A stretch of DNA of 64,000 nt from the NCBI GenBank assembly GCA_003254905.1, contig QANU01084557.1, positions 1 to 64,000 of the forward strand. The letters are read 5' to 3'. Under the pieces are notes generated by a model that was given only the letters and a program-made list of their open reading frames with translations, was not told the DNA's origin and ran no database searches. Numbering within the stretch: position 1 is the first letter of the stretch; the number at the start of each line of letters is the position of its first letter. Positions 11,501 through 21,700 of this stretch are shown here, piece by piece. The stretch comes from Nissolia schottii. Lineage: Eukaryota; Streptophyta; Magnoliopsida; Fabales; Fabaceae. The position numbers and the translations under genes were made by a program.

Positions 11501-13169
11501 CATAATAATTAATATAATTCTTATTCAAATTTTTTTATTTATTTCATTTTTACATACAAAATTTAACCTAATATATTTTTATTAAAAAAAATCATGAAGT
11601 TAAAAAAATTTCTTAATTTAATTACCAATATAAAGAGTAGTTTAGAAAAATCAGTAAATTTTTTTTTATTTACTGAAGGTTTTACGTAATATAAATCAAA
11701 TAATTTTTTAAAGTAAAATTTACATTTATTATCATGATAGGAAAATGGTTTATATGTTAAATTTGAGTTTTACTTCTCATTATGTTTTAAGATATACCAG
11801 TTTGTATATATATTAAATAAGTCATTTTATAAATTTTATTATAAACTTATTCGTCAAAAAAAAAAATAACAGTGATAATTAAAAAATTAAAAAAAAAATC
11901 TTGCCGTAAATATGGGTTGCAATTAAATTGTTTTATTTATTTTAACGAAAATTTAATCTAACGTAATTTATAATATTAGTTTATTAGGTCAACTAAGAAA
12001 AGTTTGTAAGGACATTTTAGAGAAGTTGTTGACGAGAATGATTTAGTGTGAGCGGAGAGTGGGGTAAGATAAGGCAAAGAAAAATCTATGCTTACCATAA
12101 CATTAGCCTTGATGATAGTATCGCGGGTATGACCAGTGGCAGCATCATCTTCAATAACAGACAGCATGACATCAATGAAATCCTGTTTCTCACCGCCGCT
12201 GATCTTCACACTGTGCTCTTCAACCCAGCTTCCCACAAGCGCGTCCAGATCTTTCGCAATTCGTTTCATGGACTTGAGCACTCTGCCTTGTACCCCCAAC
12301 CGCCCAATTAGCGGAATCAAATCGGAGGGAACAAACTCCCCAGATATCCGCATGAACTCCTTTATCAGATCCACGATTCTATGCGCCTCCGCGTCATCCG
12401 CATCTTGCAAGTAGCTGAAATACCTCTTCCCAGCAATCATCTCCGTGATCACGTTGAAGGTCAGCCGTTCCAACCACTCGCTCATGACAACCCTAACCGC
12501 CGAATTGCCCCCTAAATACATCGCCAAGTCATCGGTCAAGGTGTCGATTTCGGACTCATAGACGTGCCTCAGCGACTCGAGGCGGCGAGCGGAGAGTAAT
12601 TCGAGCATGGTCAGCTTCCTAATCTTGGCCCAGTAGGCCCCATAGGCAGCGAATCCGAACCCTGCGTAGTTGTAACCCAAGTGGATCCCATGGCTGGACT
12701 TTGGACGCGAGGCTAGAACTTTGTCGTTTGTGGTGAAACACTCTTTGACTGCCTCTCGGTTGCAGACCACGAGCGCGGAGTATGCTCCGAGGCGGATTTG
12801 GAAGATGGGGCCGTACTTGNAGCTGAAGTGGAACCCTTGGCTAGACTTTGGACGCGAGGCTAGAACTTTGTCGTTTGTGGTGAAACACTCTTTGACTGCC
12901 TCTCGGTTGCAGACCACGAGCGCGGAGTATGCTCCGAGGCGGATTTGGAAGATGGGGCCGTACTTGTCGGCGAAAGCGGCGAAGGTTCGTGCGAGGGGTT
13001 GCCCTCCGAGTAGATGGAGGTGACCAATCAAAGGTAGCGCACCTGATGGCTCTGGCGCCTGGAGTGTCTTGGTGTTGCGGCCACTGGATCCTCTCGTCCT
13101 CCATGTGTTGTAGACAAGAGCTAGAGCTAAAGCTATCGCTATTATTGATGTTTGGGAAAGGAAATCCAT
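8550..13169 (-). CDS. Cytochrome P450, CYP82 family (gene A), two exons
   Basis: Membrane-bound P450 monooxygenase; the substrate cannot be predicted from sequence. CYP82 members in other plants act on terpenoids, coumarins, flavones or alkaloids. Exon 1 is 13169-12096, ending ATG|GTAAGC; exon 2 is 9173-8550, after the acceptor TTTAG. The intron is 2922 bp, phase 0. The start MDFLSQ is shared with genes B and C and opens a hydrophobic N-terminal anchor, followed by the hinge APEPSGALP. Exon 1 also holds WAKIR (WxxxR). Exon 2 holds AGSDT (I-helix), ETLR (ExxR), PERF and the heme loop FGSGRRACPG. Exon 1 has 358 codons as given, 49 more than B and C; the excess is an exact-period duplication around a single N at 12820 and is probably an assembly artefact. 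Without it the protein would be 516 residues, normal for the family. The sequence on the two sides of the N differs (SSQGFHFS against SSHGIHLG), so two alleles or paralogs may have been joined. Confidence 0.9.
9174..12095 (-). other. Intron of P450 gene A
   Basis: 2922 bp, very AT-rich, with GTAAGC donor and TTTAG acceptor on the minus strand. Most of it aligns with the gene B intron (for example 9920-11830 with 21490-23480). No coding sequence was found. A few gtaatgtttgttt words occur at 9380-9570, fewer than in gene B's intron. Confidence 0.8.
9720..9892. mobile_element. Small insertion in intron A, possibly the 3' end of a retroposon
   Basis: Starts with a run of 14 T and then ggtagtcaaaggggcagagc; it is absent at the matching place in gene B's intron (about 21466-21500). 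A poly-T start suggests the A tail of a LINE or SINE inserted in reverse orientation. No target duplication was confirmed and no family is recognised. Confidence 0.35.
12680..12966. repeat. 147-bp direct duplication across a single N (12820) in gene A exon 1
   Basis: 12700-12819 and 12847-12966 are the same sequence, with one N at 12820 between the copies. The period is 147 bp, 49 codons, so the frame stays open. Removing one copy returns exon 1 to 309 codons, the length found in genes B and C. This is the signature of two overlapping contig ends joined without collapsing the overlap. The sequence just left and right of the identical part differs, so the contigs may come from different alleles or paralogs. 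Confidence 0.85.
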
Positions 13170-13423
13170 GGCTTAATCTGATCTGAAACTTGTGTGAGAG
13201 AGATCAAAGGCTTTTGTGTGACGCACGCATATATTGGTCTTCTACCATCTCCAGTCAAGTCAATGAATTAAAATAGGATTGATTTGCGCCACAGCTCATT
13301 TACTAAGACAATAATTGATCGTTATGCATAAGGAGATAGGGAAAAAATTTAATAACAAAGAGACCGTTAAAGGGAGTCTAATCATAGAAAAAATGACAAA
13401 TTATTAGTTTTACTTGAATCTGT
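13170..13423 (-). promoter_or_regulatory. 5' flank and putative promoter of gene A
   Basis: Directly upstream of the gene A start. A weak TATA-like CCAATATATG lies at 13228-13237, about 60 bp before the ATG. The whole stretch matches gene B's flank, except that in B it is split by an insertion (26067-26130, then 31104-31295). It ends at about 13423, where the dispersed repeat block joins at a shared tctgt. Confidence 0.5.
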
Positions 13424-14026
13424 CGACTCACTCGTTTGATTTTACCTTTTTAAATCCAATTTGAGCGACATCCAAGTATCCTCCCTAGATAGCAAACAAA
13501 TTTTTTCTGTGCACGTTCTCACCTTCAGCCAGGTAGTTGTGGTCTGATGTATTAGTAGATGTATTTTTTTTGGGGTTTTGTTATAGATTGGTTTTCTTGT
13601 TAGAGCTCCATAGACTATAGACAGGATCTTTGCTTCCTATTGCGTCTTATGTTGTTTGTTGTCTAAGAAATTGCTTGAGGCCACATGAGATGATTAATTT
13701 GTATGCTAGTGAAATAGATATAATGTATATATAATATATGATCTAGTCATGAACGTTATAATTTGTCTAAAATGATAGTCAATAAGGCTAGCTAGCGAAC
13801 GCATGATTCCTAAGCGCCAATCAAAGTTTCAGTTGGGTCGTGACACATAGATAGAGTGGCTATTAAAAATCATGCAGATAGAGATAGAGAGAGTGCGTGT
13901 TAAAAAAGACGTAGATAGTGACAAAATTTTGCAAATGTAAATATAACTTCTCGTTACTATTAGCAATGGAAATTGCATCTGATTCTGTAAACGAGAAACA
14001 AATGCATTTTTTTTAATCTAGTGATG
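13424..14026. repeat. Dispersed repeat block, copy 3 (first part)
   Basis: Matches about 6462-7065 and 47693-48290 closely, including the LTR-like end gttgggtcgtgaca near 13845. It continues after the solo LTR at 14771. The left junction with the gene A flank shares the five bases tctgt, compatible with a microhomology-mediated join. Confidence 0.75.
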
Positions 14027-14279
14027 AAATTGGCATCTGTTCGTAAGTAATTCGTAAAGGGTACGAGGTTACCTGAACGAGTGAGGAAGGCGCCTTGACG
14101 GAAGCTCAAAGGTTGGGGCGAAGGCTCCGAGCGGTTCGGAGGCTTGGAGGTTNAAATTGGCAACTGTTGGTAAGTAATTCGTAAAGGGTACGAGGTTACC
14201 TGAACGAGTGAGGAAGACGCCTTGACGGAAGCTCAAAGGTTGGGGCGAAGGCTCCGAGCGGTTCGGAGGCTTGGAGGTT
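14027..14279. repeat. 126-bp direct duplication across a single N (14153)
   Basis: 14027-14152 and 14154-14279 are near-identical, with one N between. Both copies start in aaattggca of the repeat block and continue into the LTR end that begins at 14165. Same signature as the joints at 12820, 31881 and 41654: probably a false duplication at a contig join. Confidence 0.8.
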
Positions 14280-14770
14280 CCTTTCGGAGAGAGTGCAGTG
14301 GCGGGGTGTACCTGCAAAGGCACTCCAACACTCAAGTAAGCACAGGGATTAGGAGAGTTCTCTAAGAGGAGAATGAGAGGTACCTGGTGACCTGAGAGGT
14401 CGTGTGCTTTTATAGGTGAGCTGAGTGCAAAGATAGAGGTAAGATAAAGATAAAGTGAGGGGGTTTGTTTATCCACTCCCCGGTTTACCTTTTCCCGCTT
14501 ATCTAGGAGTCGGTTGCGGACTGGGGAGGAGAGGTCGCTGCTACCTCCTCTTAGCCTTGTTGGGCCGGACGGGGTTCGAATCCTTTGGGCTTACGACCTT
14601 CTCCTCCTCTAAGTATCATGAGGCTCCTTCTCTTTGGGCTAGTCTGACCTGGTGGGGAGAGCCTCTTCTGCTCCTTAGTGGGTTGGACCCTTCGGGCCTT
14701 TTAGGGGATGCGAGCTCCTCTCCCTCTTAGAGGGTTAGAGCTCTCCGACCCTAATTTTTAGCCCGTAACA
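14165..14770 (-). mobile_element. Solo LTR, about 606 bp (fossil)
   Basis: Inserted in the dispersed repeat block. On the minus strand it reads TGTTACGGGCTAAAAATTAG ... CTTACCAACA, giving TG...CA ends, with a TATA-like CTATAAAAGC near 14405-14416. No internal region or second LTR is nearby. GC content is much higher than the flanks. A target duplication is not evident, and the duplicated, N-joined left border obscures it. Family not assigned. Confidence 0.6.
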
Positions 14771-15000
14771 AATTTCGCCGCTCAAACTATATAATGACAT
14801 AAATATAAATGTTTTAATGAGGGAAAATTCAGTGACAAAATATATTTCAAATAATTTTTTTTATCAAAACAATTTAAAATGATAACAATAAAGCATTTTC
14901 GCGATTAAAAATTTTCATCGGTGATGAATCCGCGACAGATTCTGTTGTTGAATTGAATAAATGTTTTTAATGGGATAGCTTCGGGTTTTCTAGCTAAAGA
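14771..15000. repeat. Dispersed repeat block, copy 3 (second part)
   Basis: Continues the match to 7095-7320 and 48311-48540 after the solo LTR, from aatttcgccgctcaaac to the gggttttctagctaaa region. Non-coding. Confidence 0.7.
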
Positions 15001-15234
15001 CGAATTTACTCTTTTGCCCTTACTGTTCAAACTATTTACTAAATTACCCTTGTTTTCAAACCTTTTACAATACTACCACGGTTTGGGCTGACAGGGCACC
15101 CGCGGAGCTTCGGGTTTTCTAGCTAAAGATGAATTTACTCTTTTACCCTTACTGTTCAAACTATTTACTAAATTACCCTCGTTTTCAAACCTTTTACAAT
15201 ACTACTACGGTTTGGGCTGACGGGGCACCCGCGG
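14977..15234. repeat. 129-bp tandem duplication
   Basis: agcttcgggttttctagc starts at 14977 and again at 15106, and the 129-bp units are about 95% alike. The unit contains a junction (repeat-block end plus the terminal sequence of the Mutator-like element), so the duplication followed that insertion. The two units differ at several bases and have no N between them, so this looks like real DNA and not a contig-join artefact. Confidence 0.8.
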
Positions 15235-17285
15235 ACCGCGTGACTTGCCACGCGGGATTCGCCAACGAAGAAATTCAACCTATCATAGCCTATTTACTTA
15301 CCTCTCCATCCCCATCTCACACCACTCCTCCTTACTTCACCATGTGAAAAACATCGCTTCGCAGGTATTGCAAAAAGGCCGGGACGCTTTTTATCGTGTG
15401 CGGGGGAACTCCATCGATTTGCACTTCGAAGAGCCCACACAGCTTGGACTCATGCGTGCGAGACCCAACTCCCTTCTCAACTATTTTTACTAATACAACA
15501 ACTACTAAAGGTATATAAACACCTAAAAGATTTGTGATCTAACCAATGTGGGACTAGAGCTTTTGAAATACATATTTTTCAACAAATGACATAACACTTA
15601 AAAGGTTTGAAGGATGCCATGACTTTGTTCTACTTCTCAAACAATGTCAACCAATTTTTGTTTGAAGGATGCAATCCATAAAGCAACCATTAACTAAATC
15701 AGTGTAGTACGATGACTAATTTATATACAAACCAGATGAACCTTCCTTCCTCCTTTTCAATGCTTTATAATTTTTTGTGATTGCAAATTGTTTCATTTTC
15801 ATGAAACTGACCATTAGCCCATTCCTTATCTTATCCGAGCCTGCCATGATCTCACTAGATCACTTGTTCCTCCTGCTTAATTTGGTAAAGTTTTTTTTAG
15901 AGGTATTTATGCTTTCAAAAGCATAAATCAATTTTTTGCGTTTAATAAATAAAAAAATTAAAGAACTTTTATTCCTAACTTTTGAGAGTGACAAGTGTTC
16001 TTGGGAACTCTAAAACAACCTCAATTTTAAAAAGATTTAAATAATGTTGAATTTTAATAAAATTTAAATTTTGTTATTAAATAATTGATGAAACATTAAA
16101 ATAAAAGTGATCTTTTACTATTTATATTAGCTATAACCATTTTATATTTTAAAAACAACTTAACGATATATTTACTAAACATTATTTTTATGACTTATAT
16201 AAGTTCTTGTACTATTTTACCAAACACTACTACTATATCTTTTCAAAAACAATTTTTAAAGAACCTAAATCTTGTGATCTGAGTATGCTTATAGGCCTGC
16301 TACCATGGAAAAGCTGAAAGAAACCGCCTAAATTTAACAACATAAACTTTTCATTTTTCTAAACTCAGATTGTATTAACTCCACAATATAATTTCCATCA
16401 GAAAATATGTACAATGATTTCTGAGCAAAAGAGCAACAATGGTATACTACTGGTATACATATCATGAGGTCACAAATTCTTTCAGCGCGAAAATTTGTGA
16501 CATCCAAAACTTTGTATATCTAATTACACTACAAGCTCATACATACACACAAGACTCACTATAATTTTTACCTTCACTTTTGGCCACCAATTTTTGTTGA
16601 TTAGACAAGAAACAAGGATTTTTGTGAATCTGATTTTTGTTGATTTTTGTCAAGTGGTTGAGATTTGTTCATACATTGCTTGAAAGACTTAAACAATTGA
16701 GAGTTAGGTGATTCAGGAAAAAAAAAAAAAAGAAGAATAAATTGTCCATTAACCAATTACAAATCATTGTCAAAAAAATTGGTTGACATTGTTTGAGAAG
16801 TAGAATAAAGCCATGGCATTCTTCAAACCTTTTAAGTGTTATGCCATTTGTTGAAAAATATGTATTTCAAAAGCTCTAGTCCCACATTGGTCCACATTGG
16901 TTAGATCACAAACCTTTTAAGTGTTTATATACCTTTAGTAGTTGTTGTATTAGTAAAAATAATTGAGAAGAGAGTTGGGTATCGCGCGCATGAGTCCAAG
17001 CTGTGTGGGCCCTTCGAAGTGCAAATCGATGGATTCTGCCCCCCGCGCACGATAAAGAGCATCCCGACCTTCAAAATTATTTTTTCGATTTTTGCAGCTT
17101 ACCTACGAAGCCATGTTTTTCGCATGGTGCAGTGAGGAAGAGTGGTGTGAGATAGGGATGGAGAGGTAAGTGAATAGGCTACGGTAGGTTGAATTCGCCA
17201 ACCTTGTTGAGAAATTTAGTGCAAATCACTGCTTTTTGTTTGTACTAAATTTGGTAATTTCTTTGAACAGTAGGGGTAAAAGAGA
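15001..17285. mobile_element. Mutator-like foldback element with long inverted arms (non-autonomous)
   Basis: The left arm (about 15130-15657) and the right arm (about 16779-17285) are inverted copies of each other, roughly 500 bp, around a 1.1-kb AT-rich core without coding sequence. The outer ends read gaatttactcttttaccc and, inverted on the right, ctcttttacccctactgtt. These ends, followed by a tttacaatactac(c/t)acggttt block, align with the right terminus of the larger insertion at 26131-31103 (ttttactataataccctt ... acaactaccacggtttt), so both belong to one family. The left end is duplicated in the 129-bp tandem. The right end abuts the P450 unit B border. Long TIRs favour the Mutator superfamily; no target duplication was resolved. 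Confidence 0.5.
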
Positions 17286-17825
17286 AAAAAAATCCCAACA
17301 TATGCAATATCTATTTATAGTGCTATTTTCACATCCTATTTTATTATTCCCCAATCCTTGCGCACTAAGGAAGTGTCGTAGTGAACTAGCATTCGCTAGC
17401 CACAGACTGCCATATTTATTTGTCTGTACTATGATGAACATTTGAAGGCACATTAAAATTCCCTCCAACGAAAAATTCAATTAATAATGGAAATATCCAT
17501 CAGTGATATTATAAATCTTAACCCTAATAAAACAGAAAATAAACAAATATTTATTTATTTAACTACCACCAACAATCATATAGACGTCGATAAATCCGTC
17601 AGTATGGCTTTGTTGCCATATGATGCCACGTGTGATCCATACATTTACCGATGAGCATCTTTTGGTCATTTACTGTGACAATTTTTCTTTAATCAGTGCA
17701 AGATCAGAGTTTTAGGTTTGCATGACAAATCTGCTAGTAACGTCTATGAATAAAATCTGTCAAATAATATCTTGACGGTAGAAACATGTGTTATTAGAAT
17801 ATCTATTAGAATAAAATAAAATTAG

Positions 17826-18562
17826 CATGGTTATCAAACTTGTGAGTTTAAGTAAACTCGTGGAGCTTCCGTAAACTAGGATTGTAAACTATGATCGTAA
17901 ACTCGTACGAGTTTACCTATTATTAAAAAAATATTAAAAAAATATTTTAAAAAATTATTATGCTACAAAAATATATTTAATAAAACTTGAAATTCATAAA
18001 TACATTTATATCCATAACAAAGCACAAATAAAGATGAAATATATGAGTTCTAAGTTCAATTCATACATAATACATATAACATAATACATAGTATTGACTA
18101 CTGAACATCACAAGAAGCGAATTTGTGACGATGATGTCTTCAATATAGAACACTAAAGCACAAATAGCAATGCAGAGGTCACGCACCCTGGTGGGAAAGA
18201 TCCCTGAGCAAAGGATGAAATACATACGACGGATTAGCGACGGAGCACAAGCAACGACGGAGCACAACGGAGCACGATTGTAGGCGCAACTGTAAATGAT
18301 AACTCTAAAATACTTAAATGACCTAAATCTAAAAACTCATAGTTATGGAAAACAATATCAAACTTGTTTTGTTTCTTAAAAAAAAAAAAAAAAAAACTGT
18401 CTGTGTAGTAAACTCGTAAAATCGGGAGTAAACTCGCGATTTTATGCGAGTTTACCCGATTTTACCCAGAAACGAGTTTACATGCGAGTTAGCTCGATTT
18501 TACATCCTAAACTCGTAAAATCGTACGATTTTACGTATTAAATCGCGATTTTAATAACTATG
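17826..18562. mobile_element. hAT-type non-autonomous element, 737 bp
   Basis: Flanked by perfect 8-bp target duplications aaaattag (17818-17825 and 18563-18570), diagnostic of hAT insertions. Termini are CATGGTTATCAAACTTG on the left and, inverted, CATAGTTATTAAAATCG on the right. The interior carries many gtaaactcg/cgagtttac words near both ends, including the palindrome gtaaactcgtacgagtttac, typical of subterminal transposase-binding repeats. There is no transposase. The minus-strand open frame at 18061-18267 is not recognisable. The element lies in the 3' flank of gene B and is absent from the matching flank of gene A (near 8530). Confidence 0.85.
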
Positions 18563-18750
18563 AAAATTAGTATTATATTTTTGATTAATTTAAAGTAATT
18601 TAGTTTAACATTTAAATTGATTCCGTCTTTATATTTTATATTATGTTTTTAGCTTATAAATAAGCTTTATTTCATTGTAAGTAACATAATACTAATAATA
18701 CAATATTTCTTTATTCTCTGTAACCTCTCTAATTTTTGTCATGTTCTTCT

Positions 18751-21700
18751 TTAGCCGATAGAGTTGGCCACTCGTGGGGTCAGAAGAATTTGCAATGGAG
18801 TCAACTTGGGCAAGGTTATCCCCAAACCTTCTCTCATGTTCACAGGTTCGTCCATTGGCACATCAAAGTCAAACCGTTGAAGCAAACGAGCAAGTGTCAT
18901 GAGGCTCACTTGATTGGCAAACGTGATTCCAGGGCAAATCCTTCTACCCGATCCAAAAGGAAGGTACTCAAACTTGCGACCTTCATCAAGTTCTCCATTG
19001 CTAGTAATAAACCTCTCTGGCCAAAACTTCTCAGGCTCCGACCAAATGCTTGGATCTCTATGTAACTTCCACACGTTGGCGAATACACGTGTCCCTTTTC
19101 GTACATAATATCCTTGAATGTGGCAATCTTCTCTTGCCTCGTGAGGTAACAACAGAGGCCCTTGTGGGTATAACCTTAGAGTTTCCATTATAATTGCTTG
19201 CAAGTAAACAAGATTTTTTATGTCTGGTGCTTCAACCTTTCTGACCCTACCAACATGAAGGTCAAGCTCCTCTTGTGCACGCTTCAAAGCATGCATATTG
19301 TTCAACAATATGGCTAGCACCCATGTCATTGAAGCGGATGTTGTGTCTGACCCAGCTAGAACAAGGTTCTAAATATGAAAAGTTGACTTGTCAAAAGATA
19401 ATAATAATGCTAAAAGAATAAAAAGAGTTGTGATTGCAAGGATACAAATTACACACGGTTAAAAATGTTTAGCAAAGATATTTACTTCATTGTGAGCGGA
19501 TCCCCTCGAGCAAGATTAGTTGAGGTACTGACTCTAATACTCGTAATTTAGACAAAAATATATATATATATATATATATATATANTATTTTGATAACATG
19601 CTTTACTAATGAATTTTTTTTCCCTACCACGGAATTTCGGATTTTGATTCTTATTAATTTGTTTGGATAACTTTTTATCCTTTCATTTAAATCTAATTTG
19701 TGTGTAGGTGGTTTCTTAGCTACCTTATGGGGTAAATGTTCCATTATACTTAATTTATCTATTTTTTATAATTTTTATAACTAAATTCATTAATTTTTGT
19801 TATTATGTTATGTTTTATATTGATTATATATAAATATATATTGATTAAGTTCAAACTCAATGTGACAATCTATTTTTAATTAAAAATGTACTAAAACAGT
19901 ATTCAACAAAGAATATAACTATATATTAATTAAATGTAAATATATAAATTTTCAACACATACCCACCGTCAAGGCTAATAAACCATATAACTTACGTTTG
20001 TTACTCCTTGTCAACTTTTCTATTTTAATGTTTTCACGAATATTTGTCCACTTATTAAATTTAAAAAATAATTATTTTTTTAATATTCTTTTTCGATAAT
20101 AAGAGTACTTTGTGTATAATAGATTTTCATCTACCGTATAACCAACGTGTGCTAACTATACAAAATACAAAAACATTTTTCTCTCTCCAAAAATAATCAC
20201 TCACATTTCCACGCAAATCTCTCACTCTCCCACATAAAACATTACTCTTTTCTTCTTCATTTTCATCCTCTTCTTCCTCGCTCTCCCTTCATTTTCTCTC
20301 ACTTTTTTCATTTACAACCTCCATTTTCGATCATCTCTTTTATTTTATCTATAAATCTTAAAGCTAGCATTTTCTTTTTTTCTTTTTCCATCTTCGACCT
20401 CTAGTTATTCCTCGTCAACCTGCTTTCTTCTTCTTCTTCGTTTTTGTCATCTTATTTGTTTCATTTTCATTTTCTATTTCACACGACATCATGGAGAACA
20501 TGGATAAGAACAAAGTACATGATATCTGTAGTTCTAAGGTGTTGTCTGTGTTTTGTAAGGTTTGTTTCGATTTAGTGTAATATTTGATTTTGTGTGGTGT
20601 AATGCTTGATTTTGTATGGTGGAATGTTTGTGTTTTGAATGTTGTAATGTTTGTTTCTTCATGTTATAACATTTGTTTTTGCGTGATGTAATGTTTATTT
20701 ATAGTTGGTGTAATGTTTGTTTCTGAGTTTTGTAATGTTTGTTTTAGAGTGATGTAATGTTTGTTTTTTTGTATCGGAATGTTAGTTTATGAGAGAAAGA
20801 CAGTGGAGAGTAGGGGAAAGTGTCACAATTATTTTTTGCTATTTAATTTGTTGTGAGTCCCATTTTATTTTGTTTCTATGTTTTGATAATGTTTGTTTCT
20901 CTATTTTATTAAGTGCCCACATGAGTTTGAGTTGGGAGTATGAGAGAGTATGACAGTTACTTTTTGCTATTTAATTGGGTGCAATTTCCATTCTATTTTG
21001 TTTCTTGAATTTGATAATATTTGTGTTTTCTATTTTTTAATGTTTGTTTATGAGAAAAAGTGTGTACACATGTTTGAGAGAGTGAGTGGGCATAATGTAA
21101 TGATAGCAAGTGTGGAGTAGTTACTAAATGATGGGCGAGCCCCATTCCATATATATTCCTTTGTTGATTGTAAGTGTTAAACATCGTAGAAAAACAGATA
21201 AATGGGACACCGGAAATCTAGGATAAATATAGTTAACAGAGAAATAACAATTGTATTATCTAAGTTGTATTATCTGAGATTTGTTGTGTTTCCTTACATC
21301 GGAAGCTGAGCCTATTTATAGGCTGAAGACTCAACGACTAAAACACAACGACCAAAAATAAATTACAATCAATTTAAAATATTATAACTAAATCAAATCA
21401 AATCATTTACAATCATAAATTATTCTTAACAGTAAGGTAGATGAAAATTTATCATACACATAACATTATTGATCCCGATTGGATAAACTTAGAAAGTAGT
21501 AGACAACGATAGAGAAAGAGAGTAATGAAGCAATGCAAGCACCACATTAAATAACGTTAGTTGTGTAAAGTATTATCAATTTTTTGAGATTTTCTAATCA
21601 TTTTCCAATTCACTTTCTATTTAAATAAATGTATGGCTAGATATAAATAAAATTACATTAATAATATTTTATGAATTAATTAATACGAAATTCAATAGCT

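Noticed and set aside
12721-13023. Real internal domain duplication in a P450
   Set aside because: The 49-residue repeat is centred on a single N and has exact DNA identity; no P450 has this repeat and the other N joints show the same pattern.
14573-14583. ggttcgaatcc, an exact tRNA B-box (T-loop) match
   Set aside because: No A-box at the proper distance and no acceptor or anticodon stem pairing around it; it lies inside a solo LTR.
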